Shown here piece after piece: positions 1 to 5,384 of a stretch of DNA of 5,779 nt. Within the stretch, counting starts at the first letter, position 1; each line of letters starts with the position of its first letter. The translations under genes were made by a program, and so were the position numbers. Source of the stretch: Oscillospiraceae bacterium (GTDB lineage Bacteria; Bacillota; Clostridia; Oscillospirales; Ruminococcaceae); NCBI GenBank assembly GCA_003445125.1, contig DLVP01000007.1, forward strand, positions 1 to 5,779. The letters are read 5' to 3'. The notes below the pieces were generated by a model. The model was not told the DNA's origin, ran no database searches, and was given only the letters and a program-made list of their open reading frames with translations.

Positions 1-8
1 AATCCCAA

Positions 9-120
9 CACCCCTCAGTCGCCTACGGCGACAGCTCCCCTCTTTGAAAGAGGGCAGCCATTGCGGGAACATACTGCGGTGCGGAAGAGAAACCGCAGTG
101 GGAATCTTTCATTCTGAAAA
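9..120 (+). repeat. Palindromic repeat R1, copy A
   Basis: The core (9-59) holds two adjacent hairpins: GTCGCC/GGCGAC with a 3-nt loop (18-32) and CCCTCTTT/AAAGAGGG with a 1-nt loop (38-54). Two further copies lie at 321-371 and 757-807. A weaker shared tail (an ACTGCGGTGC block followed by a purine-rich stretch) extends the similarity to about 120. Short double-hairpin repeats of this kind are frequent between genes in gut Clostridia (general knowledge). There is no associated transposase in the window and no function can be assigned. Confidence 0.8.
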
Positions 121-156
121 TTTACCGAAGGTGCAAAACAACAAACTTCCTGCCGC

Positions 157-320
157 CTTTCAGTCCAGCGGGCTCCTTTCGTCACGCTCACGCGCGACAC
201 CTTCCTCTCGGAGGAAGGCAACGGTTGACAAATTGCGCTGCCGCAGAGGGAAAATGTGCGGATTTTCAGTTTTGAGTCTTGGATTTTTCACTTCTATTTC
301 AGTTTTTCCAAGAACCCCAA
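157..320 (+). repeat. Repeat R2, copy 1 (first half of a 215-bp direct duplication)
   Basis: This segment begins CTTTCAGTCC, includes a hairpin with arms CCTTCCTC/GAGGAAGG, then a TGCGCTGCCGCAGA block and a TTTTGAGTCTTGGATTTTTC block. It runs directly into R1 copy B. The same series of blocks reappears exactly 436 bp downstream with no net insertion or deletion. By eye about four in five positions agree. No start codon with a ribosome binding site or conserved frame is visible, so it is treated as non-coding. Confidence 0.8.
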
Positions 321-430
321 CACCCCTCAGTCGCCTACGGCGACAGCTCCCCTCTTAAAAAGAGGGCAGCCTACCGGTGTCCGACTGCGGTGCAAAAAAG
401 AAACTGCGGCGTGAATCTCTTGTTTTAAAA
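321..430 (+). repeat. Palindromic repeat R1, copy B
   Basis: Second copy of the double-hairpin repeat: the core at 321-371 matches 9-59 almost base for base, with AAAA in place of TGAAA in the second hairpin region. The tail with GACTGCGGTGC (383-393) is also shared with copies A and C. It closes the first 215-bp duplicated segment. Confidence 0.8.
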
Positions 431-510
431 GCGTGGACTTTCGGTTTTGAAGTCTTGAATTTTCCCTTTGCTTTCTCTGTGGCACAAAGGGAAAAATACG
501 CACCAACAAA

Positions 511-557
511 GGCTCCCTTGTGCAAAGGGAGCTGGTGCGGAGCGCCTGAGGGATTGC
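511..557 (-). repeat. Inverted, diverged relative of repeat R1
   Basis: Hairpin GCTCCCTT/AAGGGAGC (512-519 and 525-532) is followed by GGTGC/GCGCC (534-538 and 542-546) and then TGAGGGATTG. Read on the minus strand, the order and spacing match R1: a CCCTCAGGCG-like start, a short GC hairpin, then an AGCTCCC hairpin. I read it as the same repeat family in the opposite orientation with different stem sequences, i.e. stems kept paired by compensating changes. This is inference from one alignment by eye. Confidence 0.65.
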
Positions 558-592
558 CGCTGAAACGCCGAAAAACCTCGGCTTTCTGCTGA

Positions 593-756
593 CTTTCAGT
601 CCCGCAGGCTCCTTCCGTCACGCTCACGCGTGCCACCTTCCTCCCGGAGGAAGGCAACCGTTGACGCGCTGCGCTGCCGCAGAAGAAAAGCGTGCGGATT
701 TTGGGTTTTGAGCCTTGGATTTTTCCATTTCATAGCGGGTTTTCCTCAAACCGCAA
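593..756 (+). repeat. Repeat R2, copy 2 (second half of a 215-bp direct duplication)
   Basis: This aligns without net gaps to 157-320. The hairpin is kept (CCTTCCTC/GAGGAAGG with loop CCG), as are the TGCGCTGCCGCAGA block and the TTTTGAGCCTTGGATTTTTC block. The copies differ by scattered substitutions only, which suggests an old segmental duplication that also carried R1 along. Confidence 0.8.
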
Positions 757-855
757 CACCCCTCAGTCGCCTACGGCGACAGCTCCCCTCTTGAAAAGAG
801 GGCAGCCTACTGTTGACCGACTGCGGTGCGAAAAAGTAACAACGGCGAAAATTTT
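757..855 (+). repeat. Palindromic repeat R1, copy C
   Basis: Third copy of the double-hairpin repeat, core 757-807, with the GTCGCC/GGCGAC hairpin unchanged and CCCTCTTGAAAAGAGGG as the second stem. The GACTGCGGTGC tail follows at 819-829. It lies about 50-100 bp beyond the stop codon of the minus-strand regulator gene and could fold in that gene's 3' transcript region, but it lacks a T tract and is not called a terminator. Confidence 0.8.
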
Positions 856-874
856 CCCGCGGCGTTACGCGGCG

Positions 875-902
875 CTGCAAGAGAATCACTGCAAGAGAAT
901 CA
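875..902 (+). repeat. Perfect tandem 14-bp repeat, two copies
   Basis: CTGCAAGAGAATCA occurs at 875-888 and again, head to tail and without mismatch, at 889-902. A degenerate third piece, AAAAGAATCA (911-920), lies inside the last codons of the neighbouring regulator gene, so the repeat array appears to run across that gene's stop codon (907-909). Confidence 0.85.
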
Positions 903-906
903 TTTG

Positions 907-1596
907 TTACAAAAGAATCATTTCCGTGACGTCCTCGGTGCGGCAGAGCGTATACAGATACTTTTTGCGGCACTTGTGGCTGTCGAGCAGGAGAACATTC
1001 ACCGGACTGTTCGCCATCACAATCCTACGCACGGCGCTCTGCTGTTCGTCGCTGTCGGTAATCAACCCGTCGTCGCTCAATCCCTCCGAGGAGAAAAACT
1101 CCGCGTCCACATTGAGCGGACGCAGAAATTCTTCGGCAATGCTGCCCACCGTGCACATATCGCGCTTGAAATAGTCACCGCCGACCAGCGTGCACGGGAG
1201 ATTGCGTTCGGCAGCGGCAAGCAGGCTCATCACCGAATTGGTAATCACATGAATCTGTTTGTATTCCGCAAGCAGAGGAATCAGATAGAGGCAGGTGGAG
1301 GAGCTGTCGATAAAAACATTCATGTGATCGTGCAAATACGGCTTGGTTTTTTCCGCCAATGCCGCTTTTTGCTTTGCGTGAAGGTATTTTCTCAGCTTCA
1401 CCGGGGCAAGCTCGCCTTCCTCGGGCGCAATCGCACCGCCGCGGTAACGCTGGATACAGCCCTCGTCCTCCAGCACCTTCAGATCACGCCGCACGGTCAT
1501 TTCGCAAATGTAAAACCGCTTGGAAATTGCGGAAACGGACATCCGCTTTTGCCTGCGGAGAGTTTCCAGAATCTGCGATTGGCGTTCTTTAAGCAT
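907..1596 (-). CDS. DeoR/GlpR-family transcriptional repressor
   Basis: A cytoplasmic DNA-binding repressor of 229 residues. The family typically represses sugar or nucleoside metabolism genes and responds to a phosphorylated sugar. Residues 1-57 form the N-terminal winged helix-turn-helix; the signature TVRRDLKVLEDEGCIQRYRG (34-53) is diagnostic. Residues 75-229 match the DeoR C-terminal sensor domain: VFIDSSST (94-101), HVITNSV (116-122), LVGGDYF (137-143), TVGSIAEEFL (149-158) and LLLDSHK (202-208), which correspond to the usual 'lDsGsT', 'vTNs', 'lvGG', 'vG..a...l' and 'l.DssK' blocks. The start ATG (1594-1596) has AAAGGAG 7 nt upstream. The protein is about 20 residues shorter than most relatives and stops soon after the last conserved block, where a tandem repeat begins. 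The specific ligand and targets cannot be read from the sequence; the divergent membrane protein gene is the obvious candidate target, along with itself. Confidence 0.9.
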   Translation of the reverse strand: MLKERQSQILETLRRQKRMSVSAISKRFYICEMTVRRDLKVLEDEGCIQRYRGGAIAPEEGELAPVKLRKYLHAKQKAALAEKTKPYLHDHMNVFIDSSSTCLYLIPLLAEYKQIHVITNSVMSLLAAAERNLPCTLVGGDYFKRDMCTVGSIAEEFLRPLNVDAEFFSSEGLSDDGLITDSDEQQSAVRRIVMANSPVNVLLLDSHKCRKKYLYTLCRTEDVTEMILL

Positions 1597-1625
1597 CTTT
1601 TTTCTCCTTTGCTTGTGCGGAAAAA

Positions 1626-1650
1626 TGTTCGATTATCAACATTTCGAACA
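1626..1650. promoter_or_regulatory. Inverted repeat, candidate operator of the DeoR-family repressor
   Basis: TGTTCGA (1626-1632) and TCGAACA (1644-1650) are perfect inverted arms separated by 11 bp. The site lies in the regulator's own leader, 16-40 bp downstream of its predicted transcription start, and a few bases from the -35 box of the divergent gene. That position suits autorepression and control of the neighbour. The arms are seen directly; binding by this repressor is inferred. Confidence 0.55.
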
Positions 1651-1654
1651 ACAA

Positions 1655-1683
1655 TTGACAATCTCGTGAAAAAAGTATATCGT
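1655..1683 (+). promoter_or_regulatory. Possible promoter of the YgjV-family gene
   Basis: TTGACA (1655-1660) is a perfect -35 box on the plus strand. The -10 is less clear: TATATC after 15 bp (1676-1681) or TATCGT after 17 bp (1678-1683). It overlaps the divergent promoter's -10, so the two promoters cannot be occupied fully at once. Confidence 0.45.
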
Positions 1684-1702
1684 GATTTCCTGTGAAAGTC
1701 AA
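1674..1702 (-). promoter_or_regulatory. Sigma-A type promoter of the DeoR-family gene
   Basis: On the minus strand TTGACT (1697-1702) is followed after 17 bp by TATACT (1674-1679). Transcription would start near 1667, about 70 nt before the start codon, so the 7-11-7 inverted repeat falls in the leader. The match to consensus is strong. Confidence 0.7.
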
Positions 1703-1720
1703 CGCAAAGGAGCGGTATTT

Positions 1721-2242
1721 GTGTTTGAGATCATTGTACAGGGCGTGGGGGCGCTGGGAATTCTGGCGAGTGTCATTTCCTTTCAGTGCAAGAGCCACCG
1801 AAGCATCGTCACCTTCCGAACAGCGAACGAGCTGTTGTTTGCGATTCAGTATTTCCTGCTCGGCGCGTATACGGGCATGGCGATGAACCTGATCGGCTGC
1901 GTGCGCAATACGGTATTTACGGAAATGGTCAAACGGGAAAAGAAAACAACCGGCGTTTGTGTGGCGTTCAGTGTCTTGTTTCTGATTATCACCGCCGCCA
2001 CGTGGGCAGGACCGAAAAGCATTTTGGTGGGCGATGCCAAGGTGGTTTCCACGTTTGCCTACGGCAATAAAAATCCGAAGGTCGTGCGCGGGCTGACGTT
2101 TTTCACAAGCGCGAGCTGGCTGGTGTACAATTTGTCCGTGCGGTCGTATGCGGGGGTTTTGTGCGAAATTTTCACCCTGTCCTCGGTGATCATCGGCATC
2201 ATCCGATTGGATCTTCCGAAGAAGTCGAAAGAAAATGCGTGA
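1721..2242 (+). CDS. YgjV-family (Imp-YgjV-like) inner membrane protein
   Basis: A 173-residue integral membrane protein of unknown function. I see five or six hydrophobic segments: about residues 3-21, 37-53, 54-66, 78-97, 124-139 and 143-162. The block around residues 27-63 (short basic loop, then FAIQYFLLGAYTGMAMNLIG and an Arg-Asn) is what recalls the YgjV family, where a similar 'L...hy.LLGa.tga..N.i...R' pattern is usual. The length is in the family range. I chose GTG at 1721 because AAAGGAG (1706-1712) sits 8 nt upstream; an in-frame GTG at 1682 would add 13 residues but lies in the promoter and has no ribosome binding site. The divergent DeoR-type repressor suggests regulated expression, perhaps tied to a metabolite. 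No transport substrate or activity can be claimed. Confidence 0.8.
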   Translation: MFEIIVQGVGALGILASVISFQCKSHRSIVTFRTANELLFAIQYFLLGAYTGMAMNLIGCVRNTVFTEMVKREKKTTGVCVAFSVLFLIITAATWAGPKSILVGDAKVVSTFAYGNKNPKVVRGLTFFTSASWLVYNLSVRSYAGVLCEIFTLSSVIIGIIRLDLPKKSKENA

Positions 2243-2258
2243 ACGCTGACCGATAGAA

Positions 2259-2298
2259 AAGACCTGTGCTGTTTCCGGCACAGGTCTTGGATAATTTT
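2259..2298. terminator. Bidirectional intrinsic terminator
   Basis: AAGACCTGTGC (2259-2269) and GCACAGGTCTT (2278-2288) form an 11-bp stem with an 8-nt loop. On the plus strand a T-rich tail with TTTT follows at 2295-2298; on the minus strand the stem runs straight into TTTT (2260-2257). It sits between the convergent ends of the YgjV-type gene and the serine hydrolase gene and would serve both. Confidence 0.8.
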
Positions 2299-2358
2299 CT
2301 GGGCGAGACGTGCAAACGAGAAAAATTGCAGTTTTCGTTGCCATTGCCGCACTGCAAA

Positions 2359-3399
2359 TCAGTTTTCTTTTTCCAAATCCTTTTGCAGCGTATTGTGTAT
2401 TTCTTCCCTCATACCGCAGGTCGTGTTATAATCATACCCCGTTCCGCGGTTTTTCACCCACAGGCAACGAGTTGCGTTGGTCAGAATGACCGCATAGAGA
2501 TTTTCTTTCCGATTGAAAAACATTGACGTGCCGGTGTGCCCGCAATGTCCGAAGCTCTCTGTCGGAAACAGAGTTCCCGTCTGTGAGTACCGTTCATCAA
2601 CAAACAACCACCCCAGCCCGTTTGCCTCGTCTCCGAGTAATTCCGTGTAATTCTGCTCTGCCATATCGTAGAGGTATTCCGGGTACAGCTTCGGCTCTTT
2701 TCGCATAATTGCATCACAAAATTTTTCCATATCTGCAAGCGTCCAGAATTGCGCCCCACTTCCGGCGATTCCTCCCATAGCATACACATTCTCGTCATCC
2801 ACACGGTATTCCCCCACATTCCACCGACGGTAAGAAACAACCGCATTCGGCTCATCTGCCGCAATATATAACCCGCTCTTTTTCAAATCCAAATCCTTTT
2901 TGGTATTGCTCTCAAACGCTTCGTCCAACCGCATTCCGTACACTTCTTCCACAATGAATCCAAGCAAAATGTAAGCGTTGCAGGAATAGATTCTCCGTTT
3001 TCCCGGCTCATACGGAAGCGGGTTTGCGAAGATGGCTTCCGCGATTGCCTTTCTTCCCCGTCTGCAAACTTCCTGAGAAAGCCCACAGCGCACAATGCCC
3101 GACGTATGTGTCATCAGTTGTTTGACCGTGATGTTTTTTTCTTTCTCCGGTACATACGGGAAAAATTTTTCAAGCGTATCATCAAGTGACAGCTTCCCTG
3201 CCCCGATTGCTTTAAGAATCAGCGTCGCCGTCGTAAGCACCTTTCCCATGCTGGCAATGTCGAAATAAGTATCTGCATTGACGTTTTCGGAGAAAATGGC
3301 TGCCTTTTCCCCGTTTTTCATCAAAAGCACCGCATACGAATCCGGTACACCGTCTGCCCTCATTTTTTCCATCAGTTTTTTAGTCGCATCGAGAATCAT
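2359..3399 (-). CDS. Serine hydrolase, beta-lactamase/penicillin-binding-protein fold (class C-like)
   Basis: A 346-residue protein of the beta-lactamase superfamily (PF00144 type), which contains peptidases, esterases and D-amino-acid-releasing enzymes acting through an active-site serine. The SxxK motif is SMGK (50-53), giving Ser50 as nucleophile and Lys53 as base. LMTHTSG (95-101) is the usual family block, and YSCNAYILLG (138-147) holds the catalytic tyrosine Tyr138 with Cys in place of the common Asn two residues later. GHCGHTGTSMFF (284-295) is the HxG-type motif replacing KTG. There is no signal peptide or membrane anchor, so a cytoplasmic enzyme is likely, unlike a true periplasmic beta-lactamase. 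ATG (3397-3399) has GAGGTGA about 8 nt upstream. The gene diverges from a decayed AraC-type regulator that may once have controlled it. The substrate is unknown; I see no reason to call it an antibiotic resistance enzyme. Confidence 0.85.
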   Translation of the reverse strand: MILDATKKLMEKMRADGVPDSYAVLLMKNGEKAAIFSENVNADTYFDIASMGKVLTTATLILKAIGAGKLSLDDTLEKFFPYVPEKEKNITVKQLMTHTSGIVRCGLSQEVCRRGRKAIAEAIFANPLPYEPGKRRIYSCNAYILLGFIVEEVYGMRLDEAFESNTKKDLDLKKSGLYIAADEPNAVVSYRRWNVGEYRVDDENVYAMGGIAGSGAQFWTLADMEKFCDAIMRKEPKLYPEYLYDMAEQNYTELLGDEANGLGWLFVDERYSQTGTLFPTESFGHCGHTGTSMFFNRKENLYAVILTNATRCLWVKNRGTGYDYNTTCGMREEIHNTLQKDLEKEN

Positions 3400-3419
3400 G
3401 AAATCATCACCTCACCGAC

Positions 3420-3448
3420 AGTATATCTATTTTCGGAACACAAAACAA
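3420..3448 (-). promoter_or_regulatory. Probable promoter of the serine hydrolase gene
   Basis: On the minus strand TTGTTT (3443-3448) precedes TATACT (3420-3425) with a 17-bp spacer. The predicted start near 3413 gives a very short leader, just enough to include the GAGGTGA ribosome binding site. Confidence 0.5.
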
Positions 3449-3479
3449 GAGGATTTTTCGGATAAACAGCACAAAACGG

Positions 3480-3507
3480 TTGACTTCTCAAGTATTTGTG
3501 TTATCCT
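3480..3507 (+). promoter_or_regulatory. Probable promoter of the decayed AraC-family gene
   Basis: TTGACT (3480-3485) and TATCCT (3502-3507) are separated by 16 bp and lie 17 bp before the ATG at 3525. An AAAGGGGTGG ribosome-binding-like stretch (3511-3520) follows. The promoter and ribosome binding site look intact although the gene is broken. Confidence 0.5.
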
Positions 3508-3524
3508 GAAAAAGGGGTGGTCTA

Positions 3525-4308
3525 ATGTTCAAAGACTATGATACCGACACTTTAAAATTGCTTCAGGTTTTTTCGGCAACCGTGACCGAAAACGAGGAAA
3601 ATAAGCATATCCATAGTTTCGGAGAAACCGAATTCTATCAATAATTGGGCATTAAGCTCCGAGGAGAAACGCGAATCAGCTACAACCGAAAAACTTTTTT
3701 GCTATCATGAAAACTCCGTGCTTTTTTTGCCCCGCGAAACATCCGACTGTGTGCCATATAATAAAGTCTACAAGAAGGCAGGCGTCGGCATCTGTATTTT
3801 TTTCACTTCCCAAACGCCGCTAACGACGGAAGCCGGTCTCTATGGGTTTTCCGATTTTTCCGTTGCCGACGCATTCCGGGAGCTTTTATCGGCATATCAA
3901 AAAAACGATAAATTGAAATCGCTTTCCTTGTTTTATAAGATTCTCGGTTTGCTTGACGAATCCGAAAAAGCAAAGCAAAATCGCCCATTCAATGCAGCTT
4001 TGGACTATCTGCAGGAAAGTGCGGGAAAATCATACGTTGATCTGAAGGAATTGGCTCAGTGGTTCGACTACTCTCCCGACGTTTTCCGGCATAAGTTTCG
4101 CAGGGAATTCGGCATTTCGCCGAAAAAATTCCTTTCTTCAGTAAAAATCAATCGTGCCAAAGAGCTTTTGCTCAACAGCGACGACTCAATCAATCAGATT
4201 GCCGCGACACTCGGTTTTGGCGACAGCAATTACTTTATTCGTTTCTTTAAAAAAGAAACGGAGGATACACCTGCACAGTTCCGAAAAAAATTTAAGGATC
4301 GGTTTTGA
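3525..4308 (+). pseudogene. AraC-family transcriptional regulator, disrupted by a stop and a frameshift
   Basis: Once repaired, this is a regulator of about 260 residues: an N-terminal cupin-like sensing domain and a C-terminal double helix-turn-helix (AraC type). The gene opens at ATG 3525, reads 39 codons and meets TAA at 3642-3644. In the same frame it then continues with sensible sequence (LGIKLRGETRISYNRKTF), so the TAA looks like a single substitution. At the T6 run 3695-3700 one extra T shifts the frame; skipping it joins to CYHENSVLFLPRETSDCV, a typical cupin edge. The rest is open to 4308 and includes LKELAQWFDYSPDVFRHKFR for the first helix-turn-helix and INQIAATLGFGDSNYFIRFF for the second. 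The remaining open stretch from GTG 3718 has no ribosome binding site. It is divergent from the serine hydrolase gene, the likely former target. A sequencing error could explain the T run but hardly both lesions. Confidence 0.85.
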
Positions 4309-4331
4309 AGGAAAGAATTTTGTCTCATGCT

Positions 4332-4363
4332 TAAAAACCGAGACGCCTTTTAAGCATCTCGGT
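4332..4363 (-). terminator. Intrinsic terminator of the lipoprotein gene
   Basis: On the minus strand ACCGAGATGC pairs with GCGTCTCGGT (10 bp with one G-U) around a short loop, and TTTTTAA follows (4337-4331). On the plus strand the same stem has a C-A mismatch, which argues for minus-strand use. It lies 25 bp beyond the lipoprotein stop codon and 24 bp beyond the end of the AraC pseudogene. It may be used more weakly from the other side, but lacks a T tract there. Confidence 0.8.
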
Positions 4364-4387
4364 CTAGCAAAACCTTACTTACTATGG

Positions 4388-5119
4388 TCAAGCAATCTCT
4401 GCCAGTTTCTTCATAATCCGTCTACTCACCTCAAGATAATAGGCGGAATCGGCAGCTGACAGTTCACTATCATTCACGGTCTCAAGTTTACTCATCATAT
4501 CAGAATACTTAGTCAGATAATCTGTCATATCTGCCAGCATAGATATCTGATTGGTTGAGTCTTTGTATTTTTTCATAAAGTCAACGTATTCATCGAAAAA
4601 GTGTTCATAGCTGTCCATCAATTCCTTAAATTCAGGTGTAACAAGTGAATTATCCTCATCGGACGAGCCTTCTTCACTTACAGACGGCTCTGTGGAATTG
4701 TCCGTATCTTCTTTCGGCTCATCAATACGAATAAACATTACACCATCGCCTTCATATTTCAATGAAATATGGTAGCCATCCGCATTATCAGCCCAAAAGT
4801 AATCATCGCCTTTGCTGTAATCAGAGGTAAAACCTGCATTTTCGCAAAGGCTTACATACTCATCATAATCGGTTCGGCTGGTCTCTGCAATATAGGCAAC
4901 GAAACCATATGAGTGTTCCCATTCAATTTTTCCAACTGAAGATTTAGGAATGGGCAGCAGCTGGGCTATATCGCTTGTAGGCCACGTGATCTGACCATAG
5001 GCCCTCTCACTGTTTGCCGCCTCAGGTGAAGATGTTTTTGAAGCATTTTCGGATTTTTCACACGCCGACATACAGAAAAGTGAAATGACAACGAGTAAAC
5101 CTACCAATAATTTTTTCAT
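4388..5119 (-). CDS. Secreted lipoprotein with DUF6591-like C-terminal domain
   Basis: A 243-residue protein predicted to be exported and lipid-anchored outside the membrane. The signal peptide is residues 1-19 (MKKLLVGLLVVISLFCMSA), with the lipobox ending at Cys20. After a Ser/Asn/Glu-rich linker comes a globular region of about residues 40-135 with many aromatic residues, then an acidic Ser/Asp/Glu linker (about 137-157). The C-terminal helical region (about 158-243) begins TPEFKELMDSYEHFFDEY and ends YYLEVSRRIMKKLAEIA; this pattern recalls DUF6591 proteins of gut Clostridia, whose function is unknown. I chose ATG 5117-5119 because GGAGGA sits 8 nt upstream and the signal peptide starts exactly there; a longer open frame to 5203 runs into the leader hairpin. 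The gene is visibly more AT-rich than the DeoR/YgjV pair. It stands alone with its own promoter and terminator and an unusually structured leader. Confidence 0.8.
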   Translation of the reverse strand: MKKLLVGLLVVISLFCMSACEKSENASKTSSPEAANSERAYGQITWPTSDIAQLLPIPKSSVGKIEWEHSYGFVAYIAETSRTDYDEYVSLCENAGFTSDYSKGDDYFWADNADGYHISLKYEGDGVMFIRIDEPKEDTDNSTEPSVSEEGSSDEDNSLVTPEFKELMDSYEHFFDEYVDFMKKYKDSTNQISMLADMTDYLTKYSDMMSKLETVNDSELSAADSAYYLEVSRRIMKKLAEIA

Positions 5120-5132
5120 TTGCTGTTCCTCC

Positions 5133-5169
5133 AAAATAAAAAAGTGTGTACAACCGAAATCGTACACAC
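5133..5169 (-). terminator. Leader terminator directly before the lipoprotein ribosome binding site
   Basis: On the minus strand GTGTGTAC (5169-5162) and GTACACAC (5151-5144) form a perfect 8-bp stem with a 10-nt loop, followed at once by TTTTTT-A-TTTT (5143-5133). GGAGGA of the lipoprotein starts at 5132. Any transcript from the upstream promoter must pass this site, which suggests attenuation rather than an ordinary gene end. Confidence 0.65.
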
Positions 5170-5187
5170 CGAAAAATGCACGATTCC
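5156..5187 (-). promoter_or_regulatory. Candidate antiterminator stem competing with the leader terminator
   Basis: On the minus strand GGAATCGTGCA (5187-5177) can pair with TGTACGATTTC (5166-5156): 11 pairs, two of them G-U, with a 10-nt loop. It uses the 5' arm and loop of the leader terminator, so the two structures exclude each other. No ligand-binding class was recognised. The pairing is seen by eye; a regulatory switch is inference. Confidence 0.45.
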
Positions 5188-5193
5188 CATTGC

Positions 5194-5351
5194 TGCTACA
5201 CAAATCTTGACGAAAAAAGGATACTCTCCTGATTCCATAAGCGGGACGGCATTTTTACCTTTTTTAGCTTATGGAAACAAAAGGGTATTATACCCCCTAT
5301 AAAAAACAGAGAGTAAAATCCTACTTTTTCGCCTATTAAATTTGTGTAGCA
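5194..5351. repeat. 158-bp nested imperfect inverted repeat (MITE-like or structured leader)
   Basis: The ends are perfect 12-bp inverted arms, TGCTACACAAAT (5194-5205) and its complement (5340-5351). Further in, CGAAAAA, AGGAT/ATCCT (5218-5222 and 5318-5322), ACTCTC/GAGAGT (5223-5228 and 5309-5314) and TTCCATAAGC/GCTTATGGAA (5233-5242 and 5267-5276) also pair in register, with the right arm longer. A small palindrome, GGGTAT-T-ATACCC, sits at 5283-5295. Homologous arms along their whole length are typical of miniature inverted-repeat elements; no clear target duplication is visible. Because it lies between promoter and gene, it may instead be a functional RNA fold. Confidence 0.6.
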
Positions 5352-5356
5352 CATTT

Positions 5357-5384
5357 ATTATAACACATCTGATCTTTTTTGCAA
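5357..5384 (-). promoter_or_regulatory. Strong promoter of the lipoprotein transcript
   Basis: On the minus strand TTGCAA (5379-5384) and a perfect TATAAT (5357-5362) are separated by 16 bp. Transcription would start near 5350, at the very edge of the 158-bp inverted repeat, giving a leader of about 230 nt before the lipoprotein start codon. Confidence 0.7.

Noticed and set aside
44..657. Several open frames of 60-104 codons on both strands in the repeat region
   Set aside because: They follow the repeat copies in all frames, lack ribosome binding sites and change frame between copies; no coding signal.
1..860. CRISPR array
   Set aside because: Repeats are too few, too long, irregularly spaced and partly inverted; there are no equal-length spacers or cas genes.
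692..1174. Plus-strand frame running from repeat R2 into the regulator region
   Set aside because: Its first part is translated palindromic repeat and the rest is antisense to the DeoR-family gene.
826..1695. Long plus-strand open frame of 289 codons
   Set aside because: It is antisense to the DeoR-family gene, has no ribosome binding site and a low-complexity, His/Arg/Gln-rich product; a shadow of the real gene.
1682..1720. Upstream GTG start adding 13 residues to the YgjV-type protein
   Set aside because: It overlaps the promoter region and has no ribosome binding site, whereas GTG 1721 has AAAGGAG at good spacing.
1589..2344. Minus-strand open frame of 251 codons opposite the YgjV-type gene
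   Set aside because: No recognisable protein; it crosses the terminator and overlaps both the DeoR start and the divergent promoters, so it is a shadow frame.
5283..5295. GGGTAT-T-ATACCC as a copper-repressor (CsoR-type) operator
   Set aside because: It is short, differs from the known operator core, and lies inside the longer inverted repeat; there is no copper gene nearby.
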